This document shows positions 18,138 to 27,606 of a DNA stretch of 64,000 nt, piece by piece; within the stretch, counting starts at the first letter, position 1; every line of letters starts with the position of its first letter. The translations under genes and the position numbers were made by a program. Origin of the DNA: an uncultured Burkholderiales bacterium (GTDB lineage Bacteria; Pseudomonadota; Gammaproteobacteria; Burkholderiales; Burkholderiaceae_C); the NCBI GenBank assembly GCA_937864005.1, contig CALMIL010000206.1:1-64000 (forward strand), read 5' to 3'. The notes beneath the pieces were generated by a model. It saw only the letters and a list, made by a program, of their open reading frames with translations. It had not been told where the DNA came from and made no database searches.

Positions 18138-18691
18138 GGCGCTGGGTTCAGGTGCAACGGGGTGATCTCGACGGTGCGCGTGGCATCGCTCAGATAGGCG
18201 GTAGCGTCCTGCACCGATACCTGCAACTGCATCGAGCGCTGCGTCAGGGCGGCCAGCGCCTGGCTTTGCGCGGCGTCGATGCGAAATACGGCGACATTGC
18301 GCGCGCGGCCGATGCGGCCGGCGATCTGGTTCCACCAGACCGGGGTGCTGCTGGCGAAGGCATAGACGCTGACGCGATCGGCGCGCGCCGCGGCGCGCAG
18401 GATGCGCCGCTCGTCGGGCTGGCCGACGTCGATCCAGTGCACGATGCGGCCGGTCAGGTCCTTGCGCCAGAGGTCGGGCTCGTCAGCGTCCCACAGGCTC
18501 TTGGCGAGTTCGAGCGCGCTGTGCTCGGCCGTCGCCGGCACGTTCAGCGCATAGGCGAGGACGCGGATCATCATCCGTTCGTCGGTCTCGGACGGATGGC
18601 GCGCAATCGTCAGCGCGTGTTCCGCGTAGATGCCGCGGTCGATATCCGCCAGCTGGATCTGGGCCTTGTGGATCGTCGCTTTGAGCGCCAT
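18134..18691 (-). CDS. yaeQ: YaeQ family protein
   Basis: The 185-residue product begins MALKATIHKAQIQLADIDRG and carries the conserved WDADEPDLWRKDLTG segment (near 66-80) and WIDVGQPDERR, all typical of YaeQ. Structures of this family show a PD-(D/E)XK nuclease-like fold, but no nuclease activity is established. It is first of three overlapping genes. An in-frame upstream extension lacks family similarity, so the ATG at 18691 is used. Confidence 0.92.
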   Translation of the reverse strand: MALKATIHKAQIQLADIDRGIYAEHALTIARHPSETDERMMIRVLAYALNVPATAEHSALELAKSLWDADEPDLWRKDLTGRIVHWIDVGQPDERRILRAAARADRVSVYAFASSTPVWWNQIAGRIGRARNVAVFRIDAAQSQALAALTQRSMQLQVSVQDATAYLSDATRTVEITPLHLNPAP

Positions 18692-18777
18692 GGCGTGATT
18701 TTGGTCGGGGCCGGTTGCAGCAGCGCGGCGCGGCGTCGATCGTTGCTGCCGGCGCGAAAGCAGGTCGGTGGCCGGGC

Positions 18778-19320
18778 TCAATGCTTCTCGGCGACCGCCT
18801 TCAGGTTCGCGAGCCCGCCCTCGAAATCGGGGCCGACGAAGGTATCGGCGAACAAGGCGAACCAATGGTAGAGCGGGTTGGCGCCGGTATCGCCGTCCAT
18901 CGTCCAGGTCACGCGCGTCCCGCTGCCTTCGGGCGCGAAGCGCAATTCACCGCGCGAGGTGGTGTCGAAGCCGGCAAGTTGTAGCTCGAAGGCGACGCGC
19001 CGGCCCGACTCGACCGAGGTGAGCGTCATCTTGCCGTTGCCCTCGGACCCGCTTTGCCACGACCACGCCGCGCCGGCGCCGCTTGCCGGCCCGCTGTAGG
19101 TGATCGCCATCGCCGGGTCGCGCTGGGTCCAGATCGACCACTGCTTCCAGCGGCGCGGGTCGGCGACCCAGGCGTAGACCTGCTCCGGCGGCGCGCTGAC
19201 GATCAGGCTGCGCTGCACAGTGAAGGCCGGCGAGAGCATCATGCCGCCGCCGACGAGGCCGATCGAGAGCAGGATGACGACGACGAGGGTCCACTTGCCC
19301 AGGCGGCGGATCAGGTTCAT
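18778..19320 (-). CDS. SRPBCC (polyketide cyclase-like) membrane-anchored protein
   Basis: The 180-residue protein has an N-terminal membrane anchor (about 9-29) followed by an SRPBCC/START-like domain. The pattern RSLIVSAPPEQVYAWVADPRRWKQW (split around residue 37-61) is the classic beginning of that fold, and the C-terminus ends DFEGGLANLKAVAEKH as in many Polyketide_cyc2 members. The domain probably binds a hydrophobic ligand on the periplasmic side. It stands alone between yaeQ and a divergent exported-protein gene. Confidence 0.8.
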   Translation of the reverse strand: MNLIRRLGKWTLVVVILLSIGLVGGGMMLSPAFTVQRSLIVSAPPEQVYAWVADPRRWKQWSIWTQRDPAMAITYSGPASGAGAAWSWQSGSEGNGKMTLTSVESGRRVAFELQLAGFDTTSRGELRFAPEGSGTRVTWTMDGDTGANPLYHWFALFADTFVGPDFEGGLANLKAVAEKH

Positions 19321-19455
19321 GTTCGTTGCGCGTTGTCGGGGATTCGAGCCTCGCCAGAGAGGGCGCTGCCGCGCCAGGCCAACTTGCGCTGACAGTGGCA
19401 TCATGCACGCCGCGGCGGCGCCGCGCATTTGGACAACCCCCACCCGGATTGCACC

Positions 19456-20001
19456 ATGAATCGACCCCGCAACATCGCCCGCAGGCAACTGCGCCTGCTG
19501 ATCGCCGGTTTCGTCGCCGTCTTCGCGGTGCAGACCGCGATGGCGCAGAGCGGCACGGCCAAGCCGCCCGCCAAATCGGCAGCCAAAGCGGGCGCCAAGC
19601 AGCGCGAGGGCAGCTTCGGCGGGGGCAGCGCCAGCGGACCGATGCTGACGAAGGACGAATTGCGCCAGTGCCTTGCCGAGCAGGACCGCATGAAGCAGGA
19701 GACCGCCGACGTGGTCGCGACGCAGAAGAAGCTGGCCGCCGACCGCGCCGAGATCGACCGCGTCAGTGCCGCGCTCGACGCCGATCGGCCCAATGTCGAC
19801 GTGAGCAACAAGGAGGCGGTCGACGCCTTCAATGCGCGGCTGCAGGCCAAGGGCAAGCTCGTCGCCGACTACCAGGCCACGGCACCGGCGTTCAACGCGC
19901 GCGTCGACAAGCTCGACGCCGACGACAAGGCGTTCACCAAGAACTGCCGGGATCGCCGGTATTTCGAGGACGAGTACGACGAGATCAAGGCCGGCAAGTA
20001 G
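19456..20001 (+). CDS. Small exported coiled-coil protein
   Basis: The 181-residue product has a signal peptide ending near QTAMAQS (about residue 32). A Lys/Ala-rich and Gly/Ser-rich stretch (36-65) follows, then a charged helical region with coiled-coil character (LTKDELRQCLAEQDRMKQET onward). A conserved-looking C-terminus contains NCRDRRYFEDEYDEIKAG. Two cysteines, one in each half of the mature protein, could form a disulphide in the periplasm. I do not recognise a named family. It precedes dcp by 25 bases and is probably cotranscribed with it. Confidence 0.7.
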   Translation: MNRPRNIARRQLRLLIAGFVAVFAVQTAMAQSGTAKPPAKSAAKAGAKQREGSFGGGSASGPMLTKDELRQCLAEQDRMKQETADVVATQKKLAADRAEIDRVSAALDADRPNVDVSNKEAVDAFNARLQAKGKLVADYQATAPAFNARVDKLDADDKAFTKNCRDRRYFEDEYDEIKAGK

Positions 20002-20026
20002 CGCCGTGCGAGTGCGAGGAGATGAC

Positions 20027-22090
20027 ATGACGAACCCGCTGCTGCAGGACTGGAATACCCCCTACGGCCTGCCGCCGTTCGAGGCGGCGCAACCGGCGCA
20101 CTTCGTGCCAGCCTTCGAACGGGCGTTCGCGGAGCAGGCCGCCGAGATCGAGCGCATCGCGACCGACGGCGAGGTGCCGGACTTCGACAATACGATTGCC
20201 GCGTTCGATCGCAGCGGGCGGCTGCTGACGCGCATCGCGTCGATGTTCTTCAACCTTGTGTGCAGCGAGACCTCGCCCGCGCTGCAGGCGATCGAGCGCG
20301 AGATCGCGCCGCGCATGGCCGCGCACGAGAGCGCGATCCACCTGCATGCCGGGCTCTTCGGGCGGATCGCGCTGGTGCACGCGCAGCGCGACGTGCTCGC
20401 GCCGCGGCCCGAACAGAAGCGCCTCGTCGAGCGCATCCATCTCGATTTCGTGCGCGAAGGCGCGCTCCTGTCGGCGGCCGACAAGCAGCGCTACGCACAG
20501 CTGATGGAAGGGCTCGCGACGCTGACGACGCGCTTCGGGCAGAACGTGCTCGCCGACGAATCGGCATTCCGGCTCGAACTGAACGGCGAAGCCGACCTCG
20601 CGGGATTGCCCGATTTCGTGCGCGCCGCGGCGCGTGAAGCGGCCGCCGCGCGCGGCGTGCGCGCCGATGGCGTCATCACGCTCTCGCGCTCGCTGATCGT
20701 CCCCTTCCTCACCTTCAGCGAGCGGCGCGACCTGCGCGAACAGGCGTGGCGGGCGTGGATCTCGCGCGGCGAGCACGACGGCGAGCACGACAACCGCCCG
20801 GTGGTGCGCGAGATTCTCGCGTTGCGCCAAGAGCAGGCCCGGCTGCTTGGCTACGCCTGCTATGCCGACTACGCGCTCGCCGATTCGATGGCGCAGACGC
20901 AGGACGCGGTCGAAAAGCTGTTGACGCAGGTCTGGGCCCCGGCCAAGGCACGCGCCGCGAAGGAGCGCGAGGCGCTCGACGGCGCGCGGCTCGCGCTCGG
21001 CGCGGCCGGCGCGCATGCGCTCGAGGCCTGGGACTGGCGATTCCTTGCCGAGAAGGTGCGCCAGGCGCGCTACGAACTCGACGAGGCCGAACTCAAGCCC
21101 TACTTCCCGCTCGAGCGCATGGTCGAGGCGGTTTTCGATTGCGCCGGCCGGCTGTTCGGCCTGCGATTCGTGCTCCAGCCCGGGGTTCGGGCCTACCATC
21201 CCGACGTCAAGGTCTACGAAGTGCGGTCTGCCGACGATGCACTCGTCGGCGTCTTCCTGCACGACAACTACGCGCGGCCGACCAAGCGCAGCGGTGCGTG
21301 GATGAGCTCGTACCGCGATCAGTCCCGCAACGGCGCGCCGGGCGGCGTGCTGCCGATCGTCGTCAACAACAACAATTTCGCGAAGGGCGCGCCGGGCGAG
21401 CCGACGCTGCTGAGCTTCGACGACGCGCGCACGCTGTTCCACGAGTTCGGCCACGGCCTGCACGGTCTATTGTCGAACGTCGACTTCGAGCGCCTGTCGG
21501 GGACCAGCGTGCTGCGCGATTTCGTCGAACTGCCCTCGCAGATCTTCGAGCACTGGCTCGAGCAGCCCGACGTCTTGCGCCGCCACGCCCGCCACTGGCG
21601 CAGCGGCGAGCCGATCCCGCAGGAACTCGTTGCGCGATTGCTGCGTGCGCGGCGCTTCAACCAGGGCTACGAGACGGTGCGCTATGCGGCGTCTGCGCTC
21701 GTCGACGTGGCGGTGCATGCGCGCACCGACGGCACGCCGCAGGATGTCTGCGCTTTCGAGCGCGACGTGCTCACGCGCCACGGCGCGCCGCCGGAGATCG
21801 GGCTCAACCACCGCCTCGTTCACTTCCAGCATCTGTTCTCGGGCTCGGCCTACGCGGCAGGCTACTACGTCTATCTATGGGCCGAGGTGCTCGAGGCGGA
21901 TGGCTTCGACGCCTTCGTCGAGGCCGGCGATCCGTTCGATCCGGCGGTCGCCGAACGCCTGAAGCGGTTCATCTATTCGGTCGGCGATTCGGTCGCGCCG
22001 GGCGATGCATTTCGCGCCTTTCGCGGGCGCGATCCGAAGGTCGACGCGATGCTCGAAAAGCGCGGACTGCTCGCGACGAGCGAGCCCTGA
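20027..22090 (+). CDS. dcp: Peptidyl-dipeptidase Dcp (M3 metallopeptidase)
   Basis: The 687-residue protein is a thimet-oligopeptidase-family zinc peptidase. The zinc-binding motif is in LFHEFGHGLHGLLS, followed by the downstream Glu region SGTSVLRDFVELPSQ, and the C-terminal AGYYVYLWAEVLEADGF is typical. The N-terminus (LPPFEAAQPAHFVPAFERAF, then IATDGEVPDFDNTIAAFDRSG) matches Dcp more closely than oligopeptidase A (PrlC), the main alternative. There is no signal peptide, so it acts in the cytoplasm on peptides, removing C-terminal dipeptides. It converges with the hybrid histidine kinase gene 30 bases away. Confidence 0.88.
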   Translation: MTNPLLQDWNTPYGLPPFEAAQPAHFVPAFERAFAEQAAEIERIATDGEVPDFDNTIAAFDRSGRLLTRIASMFFNLVCSETSPALQAIEREIAPRMAAHESAIHLHAGLFGRIALVHAQRDVLAPRPEQKRLVERIHLDFVREGALLSAADKQRYAQLMEGLATLTTRFGQNVLADESAFRLELNGEADLAGLPDFVRAAAREAAAARGVRADGVITLSRSLIVPFLTFSERRDLREQAWRAWISRGEHDGEHDNRPVVREILALRQEQARLLGYACYADYALADSMAQTQDAVEKLLTQVWAPAKARAAKEREALDGARLALGAAGAHALEAWDWRFLAEKVRQARYELDEAELKPYFPLERMVEAVFDCAGRLFGLRFVLQPGVRAYHPDVKVYEVRSADDALVGVFLHDNYARPTKRSGAWMSSYRDQSRNGAPGGVLPIVVNNNNFAKGAPGEPTLLSFDDARTLFHEFGHGLHGLLSNVDFERLSGTSVLRDFVELPSQIFEHWLEQPDVLRRHARHWRSGEPIPQELVARLLRARRFNQGYETVRYAASALVDVAVHARTDGTPQDVCAFERDVLTRHGAPPEIGLNHRLVHFQHLFSGSAYAAGYYVYLWAEVLEADGFDAFVEAGDPFDPAVAERLKRFIYSVGDSVAPGDAFRAFRGRDPKVDAMLEKRGLLATSEP

Positions 22091-22120
22091 CGGCGCCGGG
22101 CCGATGGCGCTCGTGCGGCG

Positions 22121-25100
22121 TCAGTCGGCCTGCGCCACGGCCGCGAAGGCGGCGTCGAGTCCGGCCAGAAAGCGTTCGAGGTCGATCGGCTTGGTCCAGT
22201 AGTCGGCGAAGCCGGCCGCGAGCGCTCGTTCGACGTCCTGTGCCAGCGCATTGGCCGACAGTGCGATGCAGCGCAGCGACGCGCCACCCGGCGCGGCACG
22301 CAGCCGGCGCAGGACTTCGAAGCCGTCGAAGTCGGGGAGCTGCATGTCGACGAGCACGAGTTCGGGGCGCCGCGCGAGCGCGAGCGCGACACCCCGCGTA
22401 CCGTCGGCCGCGCTCAGCATCTCGATCCCCGGACGGCGGGCGACGAGTTCGCGCACCAGCAGCACGTTGACGGCGTTGTCCTCGATGTAGAGCAGGCGTC
22501 CCCGCGCGGCGCTGCTGGCGCTCGCGTCTGCCGCTTGCACGCCGGCTTCGACCGGCAGGCGCGTCGGCTCGCGGGCGGCCCCGGCCCATGTCGCGCCGGG
22601 CAGCGTGACGCCAAAACGCGTGCCGCGTCCGGGTTCGCTGTCGACCGACACCTTGCCGGCCATGCGTTCGACGAAGGTCTTGACGATGACGAGGCCGATG
22701 CCGCTGCCTTCGACGGCGTCGCTTTCGGCGCCGAGCCGGTTGAACGGCTCGAACAGGTGCGCAAGCTGATCCGGCGTCAGCCCGCGTCCGGTATCGCTGA
22801 CCTCGATCGTCGAATGCTGGCCGGCGTGGCGCGTGCCGATCGCGACGCTGCCCTGCGGCCGGTTGTACTTGATGGCGTTCGTCAACAGGTTGATGAGCAC
22901 CTGGCGCAGGCGCGTGCGGTCGGCGAGCACGATGCCCTCGAGGCCCTCGGTGCGCAGCGTGACCTCGTGCTGCGCCGCCATCGGCTCGACCAGCGGCAGC
23001 GTTTCGGCGACGAGTTCGGCGATCGAGACCGGCCGCGGATCGAGCTTCATCTCGCCGGTATCGAGCGCGGTCAGGTCGAGCATGTCGTTGATGAGGGCGA
23101 GCAGGTGCTCGCCCGCCGAGCGGATCAGCGCCAGGCGCTCCCTGTCCGCTGCCCGGAGCGAGTCCTCGGCTTGCATCAGCTGCGTGAAGCCGAGCACCGC
23201 GTTCAGCGGTGTTCTCAGCTCGTGGCTGACGCGCGACAGGAACTGCGACTTGGCGCGGCTCTCCTGCTGCGCGAGCGCGCTCTCCTGGCGCGCTGCCTCG
23301 GCGAGCTTGCTCTCGGTGATATCCCAGTTGACGCCGACGCGCCGGATCGGCAGGCCGGAATCGTCCTGCACGGCCATCGAACGCGAAGCGATCCAGCGCT
23401 CGCTGCCGTCGGGCCAGCGGACGCGGAATTCGTAGCGGGCGACGCCGGCGTGGGTCCTCGCGTCGGCGCGCGAGTCGAATACCAGGGCGCGGTCGTCGGG
23501 ATGAAGCATCGCGAGGCGTTCCTCGCGCGATGGCGGCCGATCGCGTACCGCGATGCCGCGCAGGCGAAACATCTGCGCGTCCCAGCGCTCGTCGGCCTCG
23601 ACGAGGCTGGTCTCCCAGGTGCCGATGCCGGCGCTGCGCGTGGCGAGCGCGGCGCGCTCGTCGGCGCTGCGCAGCGCTTCTTCGGCATGCTTGCGCCGGC
23701 TCACGTCCAGCGTCACGCCGAACAGCGTCGCCCGCCCGTCGAGGAAGCCGCGGCGCACCCGATCCTCGAGCCAGCGCGTGGCGCCGCCGGGCAGCCGGAC
23801 GCGGTAGCTCAGTTCACCGACGCCGCGCGGTGTGGACTCGAGCGCCGCGCGGGCCGCGAGCAGGCGTTCGCGATCGGCCGGATGAATGATGTCGGAGAGC
23901 CATTCGTCGCGGCTCGGCGGGACCGGCGTCACCGGCCGGCCGACAAGCGCGAACATCGGCGCATTCCACTGTCCCTTGCCCGAGTCCTCGTCGGTACTCC
24001 AGATGCCGACCCCGGCGGCGGCCGCGGCGGCCTCCATGTGCTGCAGCAGTTCGGTGGCGCGTCTTCGTTCCTCGGCCTGGCGGGTGATGTCGAGCGCGAT
24101 GCCGACGAACGCCACCGGCGTGCCGTCGGCCGCGCGCTCCACGACGCGCCGCGTCATCACTGTTCGCCACTCGCCGTCGATCCCCTTGAAGCGCCCCTCG
24201 ATATCGGTCGGCTGCTCGGAGCCGAGCGCCGATACCGCCACGGCAGCCACGCGTGCGGCGTCCTCCGGGTGGATGCGCGCGCGGAAGTCGGCGAGCGCGA
24301 TGCCGTCGCCGTCTCGCGGCAAACCGAAGACCTGGTGTGCGCGTGCGTTATACGTGATCCAGTCGGTTTGCAGATCGTGGCGCCAGATCGCGATATTGCC
24401 GAGTTCGATCGCGAGTTCGAGCTGCGCGCTGGCGCTCCCCAGCGCCTGTGCGAGCTCGTACGCTTGCGTATCGTCGAGCAGGATGCCGATCGCGCGCCCG
24501 GCACCGCCCTCGTCGTCGGCAATCACATGCCATTTGGAATGCACCCAGCGGATGCTGCCGTCGGCATGCACGAGTCGGTAGCGGCGATCGTAGTGGCCAG
24601 CTTGCGGGGTCAGCGAGCCGAAAGGGAAAGCCGCGCGATCCTCGGGATGGATGCGGCTCACCGCCAGATCGAGCGCCGGCACGCCCGCGGCCGGATCGAA
24701 GCCGTAGATGCGGAAGACCTGCGGATCCCAGCGGCCGCCGCCGGTTGGCAGTTCGCGCTCCCAGGCCCCCAGGCGTTCGAACGATCGCCCGAGCGAAAGC
24801 CATTCCCGCAGCTCGATCGTCTTGCGCTCGAGCCGCCGGACATCGCTCACGTCGGTCATCACGAACAGCCAGCGTGCGGCGCCTTCCGTGCCGGGGCCGA
24901 GCCGATGCGCAGCGGCGCGCAGCCAGCGGCGGCCGTCGCGGTGCTCGTTGTCTGGCGACGCCGCGTCGATCGCGATCTCGATCTCGCCGAACGCTTCGCC
25001 GCGCGCGACGTGTTCGCACGCAGCTTCCCAGCGCGGCCGACTCTCCGCCGCGAGCGGCAGCAGCTTTGCCAGGGCCTGTCCGGCAAGCGCGCCCGAGGCG

Positions 25101-25252
25101 CGTGCCAGCAGGCGCTCGAATGGCGGGTTGCACCACACGAATGTGCATTGCGCGTCCGTCACCAGCACGAATTCGCGCGTGCCCGCGGCCCAGGCTTCGA
25201 GGGTGCCGGCGGGTGGTGCGGCAGAGGGGTTGGCGCCGGTCGGCAGGGGCAT
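22121..25252 (-). CDS. Five-PAS hybrid sensor histidine kinase
   Basis: The 1043-residue protein has five consecutive PAS/PAC modules (about 25-140, 150-265, 280-395, 405-520, 530-650), several with the PAS-fold IHPEDR/RWI pattern. Next come a HisKA domain with phosphoacceptor His677 in SRVSHELRTPLNAV, an HATPase domain with N, G1 and G2 boxes (NLLTNAIKYNRP, DTGRGL, GSGIGLVIVK), and a C-terminal receiver with Asp969 in LVLVDMQLPD and Lys in WTKPID. No membrane helix is visible, so sensing is cytosolic. No partner regulator gene adjoins it, so its output is unknown. Confidence 0.93.
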   Translation of the reverse strand: MPLPTGANPSAAPPAGTLEAWAAGTREFVLVTDAQCTFVWCNPPFERLLARASGALAGQALAKLLPLAAESRPRWEAACEHVARGEAFGEIEIAIDAASPDNEHRDGRRWLRAAAHRLGPGTEGAARWLFVMTDVSDVRRLERKTIELREWLSLGRSFERLGAWERELPTGGGRWDPQVFRIYGFDPAAGVPALDLAVSRIHPEDRAAFPFGSLTPQAGHYDRRYRLVHADGSIRWVHSKWHVIADDEGGAGRAIGILLDDTQAYELAQALGSASAQLELAIELGNIAIWRHDLQTDWITYNARAHQVFGLPRDGDGIALADFRARIHPEDAARVAAVAVSALGSEQPTDIEGRFKGIDGEWRTVMTRRVVERAADGTPVAFVGIALDITRQAEERRRATELLQHMEAAAAAAGVGIWSTDEDSGKGQWNAPMFALVGRPVTPVPPSRDEWLSDIIHPADRERLLAARAALESTPRGVGELSYRVRLPGGATRWLEDRVRRGFLDGRATLFGVTLDVSRRKHAEEALRSADERAALATRSAGIGTWETSLVEADERWDAQMFRLRGIAVRDRPPSREERLAMLHPDDRALVFDSRADARTHAGVARYEFRVRWPDGSERWIASRSMAVQDDSGLPIRRVGVNWDITESKLAEAARQESALAQQESRAKSQFLSRVSHELRTPLNAVLGFTQLMQAEDSLRAADRERLALIRSAGEHLLALINDMLDLTALDTGEMKLDPRPVSIAELVAETLPLVEPMAAQHEVTLRTEGLEGIVLADRTRLRQVLINLLTNAIKYNRPQGSVAIGTRHAGQHSTIEVSDTGRGLTPDQLAHLFEPFNRLGAESDAVEGSGIGLVIVKTFVERMAGKVSVDSEPGRGTRFGVTLPGATWAGAAREPTRLPVEAGVQAADASASSAARGRLLYIEDNAVNVLLVRELVARRPGIEMLSAADGTRGVALALARRPELVLVDMQLPDFDGFEVLRRLRAAPGGASLRCIALSANALAQDVERALAAGFADYWTKPIDLERFLAGLDAAFAAVAQAD

Positions 25253-25327
25253 GAGGGTCGGTCGGTCGCGTCGCGGTCGGCTTCAGTGTATTCGCCGCCG
25301 TGGAATGGCCGGGCCGTACGACGCGCA

Positions 25328-25354
25328 AGAAAAAACCGCGGCGAGCCGCGGTTT
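25328..25354 (-). terminator. Intrinsic terminator after cspA
   Basis: Bases 25333-25354 form a perfect 10-bp stem (AAACCGCGGC paired with GCCGCGGTTT) with a two-base loop. Read on the minus strand it is followed by a T-rich run (TTTTTTCTTG). It lies 23 bases after the cspA stop and separates cspA from the hybrid kinase gene. Confidence 0.9.
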
Positions 25355-25376
25355 CTTGGTCACCGAAGGCCGAGGC

Positions 25377-25586
25377 TCAGAGCGGCTTGATATTCGCAGC
25401 TTGCAGGCCCTTCTGGCCCTGCTTCACTTCGAACTGCACGCGCTGGTTCTCGGTCAGCGTACGAAAGCCGGTGCCTTCGATGTCACGGAAATGGGCGAAA
25501 AGGTCGGCGCCGCCAGCGTCTTGCGCAATGAAGCCGTAGCCCTTGCTCTCGTTGAACCACTTCACGGTGCCGGTTTGGGTAGTCAT
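25377..25586 (-). CDS. cspA: Cold-shock / CspA family RNA chaperone
   Basis: The 69-residue product is a single cold-shock domain with both RNA-binding motifs, KGYGFI (15-20) and DLFAHF (28-33), and the usual start TGTVKWFN. It binds single-stranded RNA/DNA and melts RNA secondary structure. A GGAA-type Shine-Dalgarno lies about ten bases before the ATG. A 270-base upstream gap leaves room for the long structured leader common in cold-induced csp genes. Which CSP paralogue it is cannot be told, and whether it is cold-inducible is not visible. Confidence 0.95.
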   Translation of the reverse strand: MTTQTGTVKWFNESKGYGFIAQDAGGADLFAHFRDIEGTGFRTLTENQRVQFEVKQGQKGLQAANIKPL

Positions 25587-25857
25587 CTAGCTTTTCCAAT
25601 CTAAACAGTAGAACTATGCGCAGCGAATGCGTGCGCATGCAAAACGATGCTCGGGCGGCGAACCTGGTGGGACTCGAGCGCAACCCGGCGCGAGAACCGC
25701 GGCGGGACAGCCAGAAATGCCTCGAAGTGCGCGTGACTTGCGTCGTTTCGCGCGGCGATTGTAGCCTGACGATCACGAACGCGATGGCGCGCGATCCGAG
25801 ACGCCTCGCCGCCTGCGCTATCGTCTGCGGCTTGCGAAGCCTCGCGAGACTTCCCGC

Positions 25858-26103
25858 ATGCGGCTCATCGACTTCGAACTCAGGGGCGACTACATCACGC
25901 TCGACGCGCTGCTCAAGGCGACCGGGCTCGCTGGAAGCGGCGGCCAGGCCAAGACGATGATCGCCGCCGCGAGGGTCGAGGTCGATGGGCGCAGCGAAAT
26001 GCGCAAGACCTGCAAGATCAGGGCCGGCCAGACTGTGGCCGTGCAGGGTGCGCGGGTGCGCGTCACGGCCCCGGCAACGGCGTCCGAGGCGCGCTCGAAG
26101 TGA
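25858..26103 (+). CDS. S4-domain RNA-binding protein (YbcJ type)
   Basis: The 81-residue protein is a single S4-like domain: YITLDALLKATGLAGSGGQAK then IAAARVEVDGRSEMRKTCKI, which matches the YbcJ/YaaA small RNA-binding family. Such proteins bind structured RNA, but their role is unknown. It is divergent from cspA; no strong Shine-Dalgarno is visible before the ATG. Confidence 0.85.
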   Translation: MRLIDFELRGDYITLDALLKATGLAGSGGQAKTMIAAARVEVDGRSEMRKTCKIRAGQTVAVQGARVRVTAPATASEARSK

Positions 26104-26159
26104 TGATCCGCGCGGCCGCCTTGGCGCGATCCGGCGTGCGCACGCCGATCCCGGCACTA

Positions 26160-26297
26160 CTACTTCTTCTTCTTGCCGCGCTCGGGGATGACGGTCGTGA
26201 TCGGCGCCGCCAGGCTGCCGGCGGAGGCCGGCTTCGGCACCGCATCCTTCTTCGGCTTCTTGGCTTCCTTGTTGCTGCGTTGCTGACCCTTGGGCAT
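26160..26297 (-). CDS. Lys-rich microprotein, 45 residues
   Basis: A short frame on the minus strand encodes MPKGQQRSNKEAKKPKKDA, followed by a small hydrophobic-neutral middle and the end PERGKKKK, closed by tandem TAG codons. GGAG at 26305-26308 lies seven bases before the ATG at 26297; an adjacent in-frame ATG at 26300 is too close to it. Similar tiny MPKGQQRSNKEAKK proteins occur in other proteobacteria as uncharacterised annotations. The charge suggests nucleic-acid or ribosome binding, which is inference. Confidence 0.7.
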   Translation of the reverse strand: MPKGQQRSNKEAKKPKKDAVPKPASAGSLAAPITTVIPERGKKKK

Positions 26298-26450
26298 CAT
26301 CTGGCTCCATGAATTCGTGCAGTCCGAAGTATCGCGCAGCCGCGATGCGCGCGGCAGCGCATTCGAGCCGTCGACGGGTCTGCAAACGGCATCCTGAACC
26401 AGGGCCGGCCGTCGGTGCGGCCGGCCGCTGCGATAGCCTCGGTGCCCGGC

Positions 26451-27344
26451 TCAGTTCGCCTGCGCGATACCCGCGATCGCCCACTCGCGGCTGCCGTCGA
26501 GCGGCCGAGTGAGGTGCCAGATCTCGTCGAACGGTGCGGCAGGCGCGCCCAGTTCTTCGCGGATCAGGCCATGAAAGCGCACGCTTACGACCTGCTGCGC
26601 CTCTTCCTGCTCGAAGTCGATCACCTCGGCGGCGAGTTGCACGACATCGGTCTGCTGCGGCGCGTCCTTGCGGTCCTGCAGGTCGAGCTTGAAGACGGCG
26701 AACATCTCGGGCGTTGCGAACTTGCGCAGATCGTCGAGGTCCGCCTTGTCGTTCGCCGCCTGCATGCGGATGAAGATCAGCTTGGCGATGCGCTCGAAGG
26801 CTTCGGCGTCGAACCCGGCCGGCAACGCGCCCGTGGCTGCCACCGGGGCCACCGGGGTCGCCGGGGCTGAACCAGTGGCCATGGGCGCCGGCGTTGGCGG
26901 CAAGGTGGCGTCACGCCGGAGGTCGGCGCCGGCGTAGCGCATGCCCTGCGGGGCGCCTCCTGCCTGCTGCGGTGCGAAGCGGCGGGCGAGAAAGCGCACC
27001 AGCCAGAGCGCGGCGACCGCCAGCAGCACGATCGTCAGGATATTGGCCATCTCTTCGCCCAGTCCGAGATGGCTCATCAGCGCGGCCAGGCCGAAGCCGG
27101 CAGCCAGTCCGGCGATCGGGCCCATCCAGGAGCGGCCCGGCGCTGCGGCCGGGGCAGCGCCCGGCGTGCCCGGAGCGGCGGCAGGCGCTTGCTGCGACGG
27201 GGGGGTGGCGGGCGCCTGGCGGGCGGGCGCCTTGCGCTGCAGGCCCGACATGCCGCCCCCGCCGAGGCGCTTGGCTTCCGCCTCGACGGCGGCAAAACCG
27301 AGGCCGGACAGGGCCACGGCGAGACTCAAGACAAGCTTCAACAT
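26451..27344 (-). CDS. Tim44-like domain membrane protein
   Basis: The 297-residue product has a signal peptide (1-24, ending EAEAKRLGGGG), a Pro/Ala/Gln-rich stretch, and two membrane segments (about 73-90 and 98-115). A soluble Tim44-like domain occupies residues 175-297: FDAEAFERIAKLIFIRMQAA, then LRKFATPEMFAVFKLDL and the end REWAIAGIAQAN. Bacterial members resemble the mitochondrial import factor domain; their role is unknown. GGAG lies about ten bases before the ATG at 27344. Confidence 0.88.
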   Translation of the reverse strand: MLKLVLSLAVALSGLGFAAVEAEAKRLGGGGMSGLQRKAPARQAPATPPSQQAPAAAPGTPGAAPAAAPGRSWMGPIAGLAAGFGLAALMSHLGLGEEMANILTIVLLAVAALWLVRFLARRFAPQQAGGAPQGMRYAGADLRRDATLPPTPAPMATGSAPATPVAPVAATGALPAGFDAEAFERIAKLIFIRMQAANDKADLDDLRKFATPEMFAVFKLDLQDRKDAPQQTDVVQLAAEVIDFEQEEAQQVVSVRFHGLIREELGAPAAPFDEIWHLTRPLDGSREWAIAGIAQAN

Positions 27345-27606
27345 CCGTTTTATCTCCAGACTGGGTGAGGGGACCACTGCTTCGGCCGGCAAGGCCTTTG
27401 CAGTGCGGGTGGCGGCCGATGCTACATGGAACCCGCCGCCGGGGATGCAAGAGCCACGCGGCGACCGATGCACGTGCGACGAGCCCATGCGTTGCTTTGT
27501 CGCCGAATACGATTGACAAGTTCCGCGTCGAGGGCGGAAACTTCGCGCCCTCGCGTCCGAACGCCGTTCGGGCCCCGTTGCAACCCAAGCCGACAGGAGG
27601 TGCGCC

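Noticed and set aside
22091-22120. Possible bidirectional terminator between dcp and the hybrid kinase
   Set aside because: The 30-base gap has no clear stem with a T-run on either strand.
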